Of a stretch of 64,000 bases of DNA, positions 23,546-35,413 are shown piece after piece. The first letter of the stretch is position 1. Every line of letters begins with the position of its first letter. A model generated the notes under the pieces. That model had not been told where the DNA came from and did no database searches. It saw nothing but the letters and a program-made list of their open reading frames with translations. This stretch comes from Brassica napus (Eukaryota > Streptophyta > Magnoliopsida > Brassicales > Brassicaceae), in the NCBI RefSeq assembly GCF_020379485.1, contig NC_063437.1, positions 14,781,726 through 14,845,725 of the forward strand, written 5' to 3'. Made by a program: the position numbers and the translations under genes.

Positions 23546-25476
23546 TTTTCGAAACTGTATATATTATGGAACCTGATATTTTTGTTTTCCTCTCTTTTTA
23601 TGCTTGAATCAAGATCAGACATACATATTTGACAAAAAGACATATCAGAATATATTATTCTACTTTATATATTGTTGGAGACGTATTACGATTCATCTGT
23701 ACATAAATATTTTAAATGTGTGTTTACGTAGTATTTTAAAATCGTACGATATTATTAAATTTTATTAATAATTTATGGGTTATAATTAACTAAACATATA
23801 TGTAACAAAAATGTGCTGTTCTTACGATTTATAATAATTTCCGCTCAAATGTGGTCAGACTGCAAACTAGACATTGAAAAATAAAAACGATTTTGCAGAG
23901 TTTTTTATTTTTAGTATCATATATATATAAATATATTTACGTATAATTATTTATTTGCATTATTTTATATATTATGAAATAATTATAAGTCTATAACTAT
24001 TATATATATAATTAAATTGGTGCATATAACTAAATAATTTTATGGTAAATAAATTCAAACAATCACTTTTCTCTATTTTATATGATATATAACTAAATTT
24101 CAGTTATTTTAACATAGATATATAGTATATTTTCAGTACGATTATTTATTATGAAGATTTCTACTCATATGGTTTTATTATCATTTGTATTTTTATGTTT
24201 TAAAAAATAAATCATTTATAAATTATAACCAAATTTTAGTATGAGATTTTTAATAGTTTTATTAATTTATAATCATTTAAAAAAATTTAAATTAGAACAT
24301 ATAATGAAAAATATAAATTTTATTTTATGTTTAATATGATTTTTTAATTTATTTTAATAATATAAAATTAACAAAACTGATAATACACAAATTGTATTCA
24401 AATATTTATTATTAAAATTATTAATTTTTATATATGTGTTAATCACATTACTTAATTTCGTAGATGCTATTTAAGGAAAAAATAAAAAAAATGTTTTTAT
24501 ACATTAATAATTAATTGTGTGCTTAGTTTAATGAAAAACATAGTATATATTTAGATAGACTAAACATAAATTGTAAAGACTATAAATCATTATGGTAATG
24601 ATACGTCTCATAGCTAAAAGGTTGGTAATGTTTTTCTTTTAATATATAAGAAATTTTCCCTTATAACTTATATATATAAATTAAGGATCATAAATCCATA
24701 TTTGGTCTGCTAGGCTCATCGTCAACCGTCCGGCCTGCGACTTTGCTAAAGACCAACCTTTGGTAATAAATGTTAATTAAAGTGTAAAACATCAATCCTA
24801 AGCGAAGATGTGAATTCAGGAACAAGAACTCCCTACCTTACAACCAAGTGAGCTATTAGCGTTTTCTTAGTTTAAAACATACGATACGATTAATATTGTT
24901 ATCAGTCTGAATCACACAGCAAAACATATGCATCAATTAGTTAGTGGGGCCGGTTGACAAGAGATATAGGACTCCACAAATGGATAGAGGCAATGAGATA
25001 GTTTTTAAGAGTTTCTTTCTCAAACATTCTTCAAAAGAGTCTTTGGTTTGGAGATCAATAGCATTGTAAGAAAGAGGGTCTACTTATATCTATATATGGT
25101 GCAGGATAGAGCTTCAAAGAACGAAGAAGCAACCAAGAACCCTTAACATTAGAAGAATGGCAAATTCTAGAGAAAATAATTAGTAAAGGTTTGATTGGTA
25201 TAAACGCGATGGATGTTATGTGGAAGTTTGCGGAAACACATAGTTGCTATTTCAAATATTAAGTGATTTATACAACTAGTGTACCGGTTGGGAATATGTA
25301 TTTCATTTACGAAATAATTATATTTAATTTAATAATGGCTCAATAATAAAATAATAATATAAAATATATAATATAATTACAAAATATTAAAATTATATTA
25401 TTATGGTAAAATATAATTATGTAACTTAAAATAAGTAATAATAAAAATAATATTATAAAATATTTATTTTCATTTA
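23546..25476. other. AT-rich spacer between the two repeat copies
   Basis: Very AT-rich, with no ORF of interest. A CTAG motif at 25276-25279 beside CCGG could be a minus-strand Helitron end, but it lacks a hairpin and a partner. Nothing else was recognised. Confidence 0.3.
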
Positions 25477-26020
25477 TAACAAAAGGTGGTTTAATAAGAA
25501 ATAGGGTAGAAATTGGACGCTCTTTCTAGTTCTTACGAGCAACTTGTAGTTCTGTATCCCATTATCACATATCAAATCGATATGATAAGAAGTTGGGTAT
25601 AAGTACCATTTTGGAATGTGGCCACTTTTTATTATTATTACAAACATAACTCATCTACTTTACTACATACCATGACCCGATCCATATGGGTTTAAGTATT
25701 AGTATCCTTGTATTAAGATATTTAGTGGTCATCCTCTCTGTGACGTTTTCTCTTTCTTGTATAGCAATGAATTGGATAAGAAGAAAGTTAATGTTGTTTC
25801 ACAAAGCTATAGTCCAAACTTAAGATATTCAAGATGCCTCGACTGATTTTATAAAAGGTTGATCTTACTTTTCCTCATTTTCGGTGGACTAGAGGCAGCA
25901 AGTTGAGCTAACCCCATTGAGGCAAATCAAACCTGAAATAAATTAGAGGCCTCAAATTAGCGTAAAGATATTGAGTACCATTGCCATCTACGATTGTACA
26001 ATATCTTAATGTATGTAACG
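25477..26020. repeat. Direct repeat copy 2 upstream of ALMT
   Basis: Second copy of the block at 22990-23545. It lies about 0.9 kb upstream of the ALMT start codon, so it may contribute promoter sequence. The open frame of copy 1 is not preserved here, which argues against coding constraint. Confidence 0.75.
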
Positions 26021-26756
26021 TAAACCTAATCCAGATAAGTGTGTACATAGATACTTCATTTACAAACAACTGTCGTGGTTTATGATCTCAAATTGATTAT
26101 TAACACATGTGTTTAGATTTTTTGCAAGCCGCATAATGTATATATATGATTAAACTCTATTTATATTTCAATCTATACTTGAAATTCGAGAACTGAATTC
26201 ACATGAGTGAATTTACAATATTGTTTAATATGGGGAACAAAATCTTCATTTTTTTTTTGAAACACTGGGGAACAAAATCTAACCATGTGAAGTTACAATA
26301 GTTTAACATGGAACAAAATCTAACAGTGAATACTATGCATTCATATGTTGTTTCATCGCACATTCAACTTTAGACGAACGAGAGATGAACTTTTCATGAA
26401 ATCTAGAAAATTTAATAGCATTCATTTATATTTAAAATTTACCATCATGCACTTCAATATTGGGTTAATTCTTAATTGATAAAATAAAAACAAAATGAGA
26501 CGAGACGAGATTTATTATTAGGTAAAAGCAGTACTGGGTAAAAGGCAGGTCCTTTATTCGTTTTTAGGAAAGCAAGTAATATGTTTCTATTAGAAATTAA
26601 AGTTATAAGCTAATATTCATCAATACTTGAAAAGTATCTATTATTTCAACAAAACCAATGCTAATTGTTTTGATAAGTTGTCTACGAAAGCCATGATATT
26701 CATAATTTATTATCATTATATAAGCTATCCATCATATTATACCTTTTCATTCTCCT

Positions 26757-26764
26757 TATAAATA
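26757..26764 (+). promoter_or_regulatory. TATA box of the ALMT gene
   Basis: TATAAATA lies 116 bp before the start codon at 26880, which would place transcription start near 26790 with a leader of roughly 90 nt. Position and sequence fit a plant TATA element. Between 26021 and here nothing else was recognised. Confidence 0.6.
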
Positions 26765-26879
26765 TGCTTGAATATCTACATAACATGTGATATAAACCCA
26801 CAACAAACGCCTCCTCTTTCAGATTCTATCTCTCTTCTACTGATAACAAAAGGATCAGTTGAGACAGAGATCGATAGAA

Positions 26880-29800
26880 ATGGAAAAAGTGAGAGACCTC
26901 GTCAGAGAAGGGAAGAGAGTGGCAAAAGAAGACCCCAGGAGAGTTGTTCACTCTTTCAAAGTGGGTCTTGTTCTTTCCTTGGTCTCTTCCTTCTATTATT
27001 ACCAACCTCTCTACGACAGCTTCGGTGTTAATGCAATGTGGGCTGTCATGACCGTTGTTGTCGTCTTCGAATTCTCTGTTGGTCCGTTTTCTCATTCTAA
27101 ACTTAAGATCTTGTTGTTTAGAGGTTTATCCTTCATGATCCTCAACATCCTTTTTTTTGTCCACGATCCTCAACATCCTAGAAATAAAATATTGGCTGAT
27201 CAACTACTATGTATTGCATGCATGCCATGCAACTCATAACAGGAAATAAAGTCTGGATAACAATCACTTGTTATAGTTAAATATTTCATGCTGGTTTCAG
27301 TTTTATAATGAACTTATATGTAGGGGCCACGCTCGGGAAAGGACTTAACAGAGTAGCGGCAACACTATTTGCGGGGGCACTTGGTATCGGAGCTCATCAC
27401 CTTGCGAGCTTGTCTGGCTCAACAGGAGAACCCATTCTTCTCGCAATTTTCGTCTTTATACAAGGTAAGTTGTATATATATCAATAAATTATTTCATGTA
27501 TAAAATATAACGGTTAAAACATAACTTTGTCGTTTTTTTCTCGTTTACATAAGCATAGTTGGATGAACTTTAAAAATCAAATTAAACTGCAACATTTTGA
27601 ACTAAATTTGCATCTTAATTATAAAGGGAAGCATAAATATTTTTCAGCAGTATTTTCTAAACTTGATTATATATAGATATGATTATTAAAAATGAATATT
27701 TTTTTCTTTACATGTGACAAAAATTGACATTTGTACAATCACAACCTTAAGTCATTTAATCAGACTAATGTTTTTTTTTTGCTGGATTCTTCAGCGGCCT
27801 TGTCAACATTTGTGCGGTTTTTTCCGCGGGTGAAGGCGAGATATGATTACAGTCTCTTGATATTCATACTTACCTTTGCGTTGATATCAGTGTCGGGGTT
27901 CAGAGAGGAACAAGTTCTCGTGTTGACTCATAAGAGAATCTCCACTGTGATCATCGGAGGACTCAGTTGTGTCCTTATCTCTATCTTTGTCTGCCCTGTT
28001 TGGGCAGGCCAAGATCTGCATTCTCTCCTCGCCTCTAACGTTGAGAAACTCTCCTTCTTTTTGCTAGGTATATCCTCTAAGTAATTTGTTCTGATTAAAA
28101 TAGTATAACTCTTTTAGGCTGGTTTGGAACACTGGATACTTGCTAGGTACTTTGCACTTGGCCACGAGTCTTTTTCGTGGGAATTGTGTCAAGTTATCAT
28201 ACCCGCTTCCGTATGCTCGTGGTTGACTAATAAGAATATGTTAGATAGTCTGTTAAAATTCTTTAGTTATAAGAACTACAATTTTCTTATAATTATCTGT
28301 GTTAGGTTCTACAATTTTTTGGTGGTTTTTAAGAGTAACTTTATAAGATATGGCATGTAACTAAATGGTTTTGTACATTTGAAATTCGGTAATTTGTGAG
28401 AGTACACGAGGAAAGATTTATTCAAATAGCGTTTTAAAAAAAAACATTTATAATGTTTTTCTTATATATGATTTTGAAAAGTTTGTAAAGCTAGGAAATT
28501 AGGTTAGTCAAGGACATGTAATTTTCATCACATATAACATGACATGAAATACAAGGAATTGTTATTTTCATCATCAAGAAAAATAAATGTTGGAGATTGG
28601 CAGAATTTGGGGACAAGTATTGTGAAACGGTAAAAGATGGTGACACCAAAGAGGTTGACAAACGCAAAAATGATTTTGACAACTACAAAAGTGTTCTCAA
28701 CTCAAAAAGCAATGAAGAATCTTTGGTGAGTGGTGATCCCTGATTTTTTCCTTCTTGCTTTCATTTCTTACCACTATAACTAGACTCATCATTAAGTTTG
28801 TCGTTTTATTATATAGGCTAATTTTGCTAAATGGGAACCTGGTCACGGCCAATTCCGATTCCGCCATCCTTGGAAACAATATCTAATTATCGGTGGATTA
28901 ATCCGACAATGTGCTTATCGAATTGATGCCCTGAATTCATATCTAAATGCAGATATTCAGGTAATTGTTTCACGACATCTTCGTAAAATTGGAACTCATC
29001 AGAAACATGTTCTTGAATCAGCGTCTTATGAAATAAAGAGTTCAGGAAATGTAAGTTATATAAAAAGGTGTATTCTTTAAGGGTTCGAAAAAACAACGAG
29101 ATGCTTAGGCCCAAATTAACTACCAAAATTTTGTTAAAACACTGATTGGTTTTGATTGATTAAGTTACTAAAACTCGAAACAATATCCAAACCAAAACGG
29201 ATTAAATATATATAATCTAAGCAAATAATCCAAAATCTATTAAACTTTATATTATAACTTACAGATATAATTTTAAATTATTATAGTTATGTTATATTTA
29301 AATTTAAAACAGTGATAAAATGAAGATTTATAATTATTTTATTACATTTTTAATATCTTTTACCAATATTTGACCGACTGCAAATCAAATTGAAATTTAG
29401 ACACTAATCTGCATCACAAATGGTTTCATTTTTTATAAAATTCATAAAACCCAGATTAAAAAATACCACCCTTTTTCTTTATCCCGTGATTATCAAACTG
29501 ATATTGTTTTGTTTATAAACTTTCAGGTGTCAATTGATATAAGAAAGAAACTAGAAGAACCGTTGAGAAGAATGAGTTTGGAATCAGGAAAAGCAATGAA
29601 AGAAATGTCAGTTTCGCTAACTAAAATGATCAAACCATCTTCTTCCGATCTTCATGTCCGAAACGCACAGTCTGCCTGCAAATCTCTCACCAGCTTACTT
29701 CATTCAGGCATCTTGAAAGAAGTTGAGTCACAAGAATTAATCTCACTTCTGACAGCAATCTCTTTGCTCATTGATATCATTAACCTGACCGAGAATATCT

Positions 29801-30123
29801 TGGAATCTCTACATGAACTTGCATCTGCTGCAAGATTTAAGGACAAGATTGAGTCGCCTATTTTTGCCGAGAAACCAAATTCCAAAAGCATTGTTTGTGG
29901 CTGGGCGACCAAAGGCCAAGATGATCATGTTGTCACAATTGTTAACGATGATTGTTGTAATGGTAATACATCAGAAAAGGGTAATCGCTCGAACAAGGTT
30001 TTGATCCATGAAAAACATGAAGATTGTGTACATGAGAAACATGAAGATGATGATGCACATGTACATTCGAGTTGTGATTCTTGTGGTCATACTAGTCTTC
30101 GTGTAATTGTAGAATGTAGATAA
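26880..30123 (+). CDS. Aluminium-activated malate transporter (ALMT7-like)
   Basis: Six exons: 26880-27081, 27324-27464, 27795-28067, 28604-28725, 28817-28960 and 29527-30123, all GT-AG and in phase. They encode 492 aa, matching ALMT1/ALMT7 proteins (about 490-510 aa). The N-terminal half holds the ALMT membrane domain, with hydrophobic segments from about residue 25 ([20 protein letters not shown]) to 195 and the family signatures [15 protein letters not shown] and [15 protein letters not shown]. The C-terminal cytosolic half includes [16 protein letters not shown] and a His/Asp/Cys-rich tail ([20 protein letters not shown]). ALMTs are anion channels passing malate; clade 1 members act mainly at the plasma membrane. 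Lying next to LHW as At2g27240 does supports ALMT7 orthology. The frame is intact. Substrate and aluminium response cannot be read from sequence. Confidence 0.92.
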
Positions 30124-30628
30124 TGATAATCTTTCATGTTTTTTTTTTTGAACCCAATAATCTTTCATGTATTCATAAGAATTATTATTGTTTGCTTAAA
30201 TCATAAGAATTATTTATCGATAAAGGATTCTTTTGAGCTAAGAAAAAAAATGTCAATGAAAAAGAAATTTACTAATAAGAACAATGCTTAAAACAGTCAA
30301 GAGTTGTGTGCTAAGCTTAGTGAGAATAAAATAGTATATACACTAACAAAGAACACCAGAGGGAGATAATTCAAAGTTTTGTTTCTCGCCTTTTCTACTT
30401 CCGAAACTCGTCTCGAAATCAATCAACGGCTTTTATCAGTTTCCCGCTATATAAAACAAAACATAGGTTGTGACTGAGAAAATTAGAATAAATAGGTGGA
30501 AAATAAAAAAGTGGAAATGAGAGAAAAAATAAAACTGGAAGAGAGAGAGTAAAGCAGAGTAAATGTATTTACTCTTATTTTAGTTAAGGTAAAATTATGT
30601 GTATTTTACTTTTTTTTTAACAGTGTTT
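30124..30628. other. ALMT 3' region
   Basis: Presumed 3' UTR and spacer, AT-rich, with several A-rich tracts. No other feature recognised before the retroelement target site at 30629. Confidence 0.4.
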
Positions 30629-32094
30629 AAAGGAAATGGGAGGGTGGATTATTAGAAACTAATTTTGCAAACTAGTAATCTTAAAGGAAGGTCCGCGTCC
30701 CTAGGCGCCTCCGTTTGATGGCCCTCCTCCGATCCAAATCCGGCGCTCAGTCTTCCTCCTCCTGAAGAAGCTCGGTCTCCTCTTCCATGGCTTCAAAGGG
30801 TAAAGCTCCTCCTCCGCTGCGGTCACGACCTCCACCAGATCCACCACCATTCACGATTCCTCCGATACCGTTTGAATCTCTCATTCTCACAGAGCCACCA
30901 GAGCCGCCAAACCCTCCAGATGCGACCTTCACCTTCGTTCTTCAAGTCTTAGATCTGGAATCCCCTGCCTCAACCATGGTGTTGGGTACCACGAGTGGTG
31001 TTGCTCCTGGTGTATCCACGAGTAGAGAACTCTCTTCCACCGCACGGAGTCCAAGACAGCCGCACAACAAGCTCCTCCACCAGAATGAAGATCTGGATTT
31101 CAACAGGGCCTTTCCGATAGTTCCTCCGGTCCCTCCAGAATCTGAAGCTTTTATGCCATGGGATCTCTGCTATGACGTGGATGTGATATCCACTCAGCCT
31201 CTTCTGCTGCTTCTTCCACTGGCTGAAGTTTCTCTTATCCGCACTCTCACCATTACGGGGAGGTACTCCGTCTTCCGTTATTCCCTGGTGTCCAAGCTGA
31301 TAAATTTTGTCTCTGCTGATTGCAAGTGTATCTCCTTACATTGCTCATCTTTTCAAAGTCTTGAGGACTGGGCTTTGAAGGATGAAATATTGACGGTGAA
31401 TTGCTTTCTAAAGGCAGCTTTTATTACCTTAGCGCAAGCTTTTGGAGGGTATCTCTTTACTGTTATGTGCAGGTCTCAGCCAAAGCATTTTTTCACAGGG
31501 AAACCTTGGTCACACGTTGATGGACCCAGTTTTCTTTCCTTCAAGCTGTCGCAAGATGTTATGATGTTCTGGAATGACTCTTTCCCTCGTTTTGAGGATG
31601 TTACACACCCTTGGAGTTTCAGGGTGAAGTTCGTTTTACCTCTGTATGAGGAAGTTACTCTTTGTAGTACCACTTTATTACCTCATTGCGAGGCTGCTAC
31701 ATGGAATTGTGTCTTTGTGGCTATGGATTCTATTGTATCAGACTGGTCTACTTGGCTATGGTGGTCCTGCTCACAGCTATTAGGCTCTTCAGCTTCTCCA
31801 TCTGCAACATCAATTGGACTCTCAAGTCTCCCGTGTCTTTCGGACTCAATTGTCCCCTGTTTTGCCCTACGCTTAGGGATGGATTTGAATGAGATCACAG
31901 GTTTCTTCATCTTTGAAAACCTTGTCACTCTCTTCACTCCTTTATCTTGTTGTTCTAATTTATGCACAGCAATTTGTTTAGCTGTTGCCTTTGCAAAGGG
32001 TTTAGTACCCAAACTTTGTTGTTTAAATACTCTAGTTTGAGTTGAGTATGAAATGAAACTGTTGACAAAAAAAAAAAAAAAAGGAAATGGGAGG
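30629..32094 (+). mobile_element. Non-autonomous LINE-like retroelement with 15-bp TSD
   Basis: AAAGGAAATGGGAGG occurs at 30629-30643 and again at 32080-32094. The element between them (30644 to about 32079) ends in TTGAC followed by about 16 A. This is diagnostic of target-primed reverse transcription. The 5' half resembles the proline-rich start of a LINE ORF1 and the 3' half a LINE 3' end, but no endonuclease or reverse transcriptase is present. It needs proteins supplied in trans. Confidence 0.85.
30787..32040 (+). CDS. 417-codon ORF inside the LINE-like element
   Basis: An unbroken frame of 417 codons covers most of the element. Residues 1-60 are proline-rich (PPPLRSRPPPDPPPFTIPPI), like the N-terminus of plant LINE ORF1 proteins. 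The remainder is hydrophobic and Cys/Ser/Leu-rich with no zinc knuckle, endonuclease or RT motif, and looks like non-coding LINE sequence that happens to be open. A fused or truncated ORF1 product is possible but I do not assign a function. Stop TGA is about 25 bp before the poly-A. Confidence 0.4.
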   Translation: MASKGKAPPPLRSRPPPDPPPFTIPPIPFESLILTEPPEPPNPPDATFTFVLQVLDLESPASTMVLGTTSGVAPGVSTSRELSSTARSPRQPHNKLLHQNEDLDFNRAFPIVPPVPPESEAFMPWDLCYDVDVISTQPLLLLLPLAEVSLIRTLTITGRYSVFRYSLVSKLINFVSADCKCISLHCSSFQSLEDWALKDEILTVNCFLKAAFITLAQAFGGYLFTVMCRSQPKHFFTGKPWSHVDGPSFLSFKLSQDVMMFWNDSFPRFEDVTHPWSFRVKFVLPLYEEVTLCSTTLLPHCEAATWNCVFVAMDSIVSDWSTWLWWSCSQLLGSSASPSATSIGLSSLPCLSDSIVPCFALRLGMDLNEITGFFIFENLVTLFTPLSCCSNLCTAICLAVAFAKGLVPKLCCLNTLV

Positions 32095-32425
32095 AAAATG
32101 ATTTTCACTTGGATAAAAAAATAGAGTAATTTAGCTGAAACAATATTTACTCCACTACATTATCGCTAATAATACTTTTCAGTCAGAGTCATAACATATA
32201 TGTGGATAAAGTTTTCGATATTGTAACTCGGTCTAAACAAATATTTCTTTGTAAAATGCTACCCACTTACATTAAGCTTGAAGAACCTAGTAATCGGAAT
32301 TTTTAAATGAAGGAAACATCTTCATATTATCACTTGAAAAAACTGTTTATTCCAAGTCCGGTTCTGTTAATCAATAAAATCGTTAAACTAAACAAAACAA
32401 TGGTTAAAACCTAAAACAAATGCAA

Positions 32426-32536
32426 TAATGTATGGAAAAGTCGTCTTTGGTCTAGTGGTTGAATTTTTAAAGTGGAAACCCTTTCACCACAACCAAGATT
32501 CGAACTACCCTTTAGAAACAATGTTTTTTTAATGTA
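32426..32536 (+). mobile_element. Short tRNA-derived SINE-like insertion
   Basis: It has a Pol III A box TGGTCTAGTGG (32448-32458) and B box GATTCGAAC (32497-32505), separated as in a tRNA, followed by a T run. Seven-base direct repeats TAATGTA flank it (32426-32432 and 32530-32536). It does not fold as a functional tRNA that I can identify. The sequence from 32095 to here is AT-rich without features. Confidence 0.5.
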
Positions 32537-33120
32537 GTAACGACTATATCATTTCTCTCAATTCTTTCATACAGGTACTTGATGAAATAACAGCAGATGT
32601 GGTTTAGAGGAAAGATGAAGAGTGTGATTAGTAAATATAAGAAGAAATGAGAGTAAATGAAAGAGTGAAAATCAGAAAAAAATGAAAAAAGTGAAAAATG
32701 AAAGAAGAAAGTATCCAGAATAAAATTTTATCTCTAACATAACTCAGAACAATATTTAGTGTGTCTTTTCCTATTTGTGCACAGTACATAGAGTAAATAA
32801 AAAAAATTATATTCCACTTGATTGGTAACATTTTAGCTCAATATAGAGTAAATATTGATCTAGAGTAAAATTTTACTCTATTAGACCTTTCAATCACACC
32901 CAAAAATTTTGTTCTTTTGTTATCGTTTTATTTCCGATAAAGTTTCTTCCTTTTATTGCTTGATTTCAATTTTTTTTTGTGTTTTCCGAATGAATCAGCC
33001 TCTAATCCAAAATCAGATAAGACGTTATCCAAGAATCAAAAAATGGACGACAAAATCAGATATGCTAAATCCCAAGAATCACTCCATAGATAAAATGGAT
33101 TATTAAGTTTCGACACATTT
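32537..33120. other. Intergenic, nothing recognised
   Basis: AT-rich spacer with A-rich runs. The short frames present carry no recognisable domain. Confidence 0.35.
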
Positions 33121-33713
33121 AGGACCTGGCTGGTTCAAACGCAGCGGTTGATGTTGCGAAATTTTGCGGATGCGGGTGGTCGCGGTTTCTAGCAGTTTTA
33201 AGAGATTTGTACGATTGGTTATACGGTTAGAAATTAGTGCATTTACAGAATATCTATGATTAGTTAACTACTAAATACAACAACGGTTAAATAATAAATT
33301 AATAATATTTACATTTTCTAAAATTATAAAAATATCAAAATATCAAAAATCATAATATTATAATAAATATAAAAATATATTTAGAAAGTTATAGTTTTAA
33401 TTTTTTTTAAATTATAGATAATATCTTTATTTTAAAATTTTATAATATTAATTAAAATATAATAGATATATTTTTCATTTTTTTTATAATTCTAATTTAA
33501 ATTTTTTATTGAATATTTTTATTTTTGTATTTATAGTGTTTAAAAAAAATTATCCTCCTGCAACCACATACGTTAACTGGAACCAGCTTTTGAATTTATG
33601 AGGTTTAGAACGATTTGAAACGGTTTAGAACGATTTGAGTGATTGTTGCAAAATGCCAACAACCGCTACCAACCGCAAAAGCTGTATTTGCGGGTGGTAG
33701 CAGAGAAACCAGT
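33121..33713. mobile_element. hAT-like MITE
   Basis: The left end GGACCTGGCTGGTTCAAACG and the right end (reverse complement GGGTATGACTGGTTTCTCTG) form imperfect inverted repeats, with TTTA on both outer sides. Subterminal GCGGGTGG / CGGTTAG-type motifs recur near both ends around an AT-rich core. A clean 8-bp target duplication is not visible, so the exact borders are uncertain. Confidence 0.5.
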
Positions 33714-34222
33714 CATACCCTTTAATTAGTTATTTTAAACTCATATTATTTTCTTGTAGCATTTTAAATTAATAAAAAAATAACTGGTTTGCAGTTATGT
33801 AAATTAGTTATTTCTTGTTTAATAGCATATGGAAATTTTTTGCCTGGTGCGTTCTTTTTAATTTTCTTGTTTCTGTTACCAAAAAAAGGATATGGAAATA
33901 TATCTGCTTGATTTTAAAGTACGTATGAAAATTCTCGTTACACCAAAACAAGTTTTGGGATGACACTGGAGGAAAGAACGAAATTGACGATAACTTTAGT
34001 ATTATTTCCAGCAATTATAAGAACATGGAAAGCCTGTAATAATAGTGATAATTTTCTTATAACACCGATTTTAATAAAAATACAATTTAAATTGTATTTG
34101 AAAGATACGGAAAAGTGAATGGATAAAGCCGTAAGCGATCTTTGAGGAGGGCAAAGTGGTGACGTGAGCGAAATCGCCAGTGTCACATCTCAAGTATCAG
34201 TCACTTTACTCTTCTATACCAA

Positions 34223-34520
34223 TAATATCGTATCATATAGATTTGGTATCACTAAGGATAATAATTAGCTCTCTAGGTTAGTTATTATGCCATCACAATA
34301 TCGATATTTTCAGACTCCGTACTATTAAAACCATATGTGTGTCGTATGGTTACTCCTCCACAACGGTAGCCTTCGATACAACTTGTGACTACAAATGGTC
34401 ATCTTTGACACTGACACTGCCTGTCACTGCCGATTCCATTTATACTTCCCACAACATCATCAATTCATCATCATCATTACTATATGTTTTGATATAGTTA
34501 TTACTGTCATTTCCATTAAT
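34223..34520 (-). promoter_or_regulatory. Candidate CLV3 3' regulatory region with TAAT clusters
   Basis: TAAT/ATTA homeodomain cores are clustered at 34223-34286 (five cores, including a TAATTA) and at 34476-34520 (four cores), 0.8-1.1 kb downstream of the CLV3 start codon. In Arabidopsis WUSCHEL binds a TAAT cluster roughly 1 kb downstream of the CLV3 start. The match in position is suggestive, but TAAT is frequent in AT-rich DNA. Confidence 0.35.
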
Positions 34521-34785
34521 AAGCTGCCTTGACAATCGCAAAAGTACTAATACATTCCCCAACGGCATATAATATTGTCTTGAAGAAGTTTTTAATTTGT
34601 CGCCAATACATCAAAATGGGGTTCCTAAATAGATCCATGGGAAACAAAAGTGGTGCTTATCTTACATTAACTATAATCACAACCTTAGGGAAAGTGAGGG
34701 ATAAAACAGAAAATCCCTCAACATGAAACCGATTAAACAGCAGAGTTAATTTATAATACGAAATACATAGAAAAAAAAAGGAGGT

Positions 34786-35326
34786 TTAAGGGATATGAGA
34801 GTCGGTTCGTGGCTTTCTTGGGGGGTTCACATGATGGTGCAAAGGGTCAGGTCCTGAAGGGACAGTCCTTAGTTCTTCATTTAACCCGAAAACCTTCTCC
34901 TTCTCTTCTTCAATTCCATTTGCTCCTCCCCATTCATTATCCTTCTTCATTACCATCATCTGCCAAATCAATCACCATTTTAGTATGTATCATAGCAAAA
35001 ACATGCACACTGTAGTATATTCCAAACACGAGATAGATGTCCGCGTGCGCGTACGTGTTTATAACAATACAGAAATGATATATATATATATGTGCGTGTG
35101 TGTGTAAATGTTGAGAAGCAAACCTTGCGAATGGGAAGTGCATGAACATTGGCATTGGCGTGAGTGATATCTGTAGAAAACATTGTAATTGTAAGAATAT
35201 GTGAACATGAGCGATATATTTATATATATATATATATAGAAGAGAGAGAAAGGGAAAGACACCAGAAGCATCATGCAGGAACATGAGGCAAAAGAGCAGC
35301 AGTAGCACCAGAGTCCTCGAATCCAT
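34786..35326 (-). CDS. CLV3: CLAVATA3 stem-cell peptide precursor
   Basis: Three minus-strand exons: 35326-35263, 35170-35124 and 34959-34786, in phase with GT-AG borders, encoding 94 aa (Arabidopsis CLV3: 96). Residues 1-21 are a signal peptide (MDSRTLVLLLLFCLMFLHDA). The CLE motif RTVPSGPDPLHH lies at residues 68-79, with a 15-residue tail, HVNPPRKPRTDSHIP. The prolines that become hydroxylated and glycosylated in the known peptide are all present. CLV3 is secreted from shoot stem cells and signals through CLV1 and CLV2-CRN to restrict WUSCHEL. The exon structure matches the Arabidopsis gene, as does its position between ALMT7 and At2g27260. The frame is intact. Intron 2 has a TA/TG microsatellite. 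A CACTA transposon starts 287 bp upstream of the ATG. Confidence 0.97.
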
Positions 35327-35405
35327 TTTGTAGAGAGAGATAGAGTATATAAAAGATAGAAGTTGTTCTTTACTCTGGTAATGAGATAAGAGAAGGGGGG
35401 GCAAT

Positions 35406-35413
35406 CATTTATA
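35406..35413 (-). promoter_or_regulatory. TATA box of CLV3
   Basis: TATAAATG on the minus strand lies 80 bp upstream of the start codon at 35326. This puts transcription start near 35378 and a leader of about 50 nt. About 200 bp separate it from the CACTA insertion point. Confidence 0.6.

Noticed and set aside
25274..25300. CTAG beside ACCGGTT as a Helitron end
   Set aside because: No stem-loop and no partner terminus.
31683..32108. 141-codon minus-strand frame inside the LINE-like element
   Set aside because: It begins outside the element across the poly-A and reads antisense to it; a chance frame.
32448..32505. Functional tRNA gene
   Set aside because: The A and B boxes are present, but no acceptor stem or anticodon arm pairs properly; SINE-like is a better fit.
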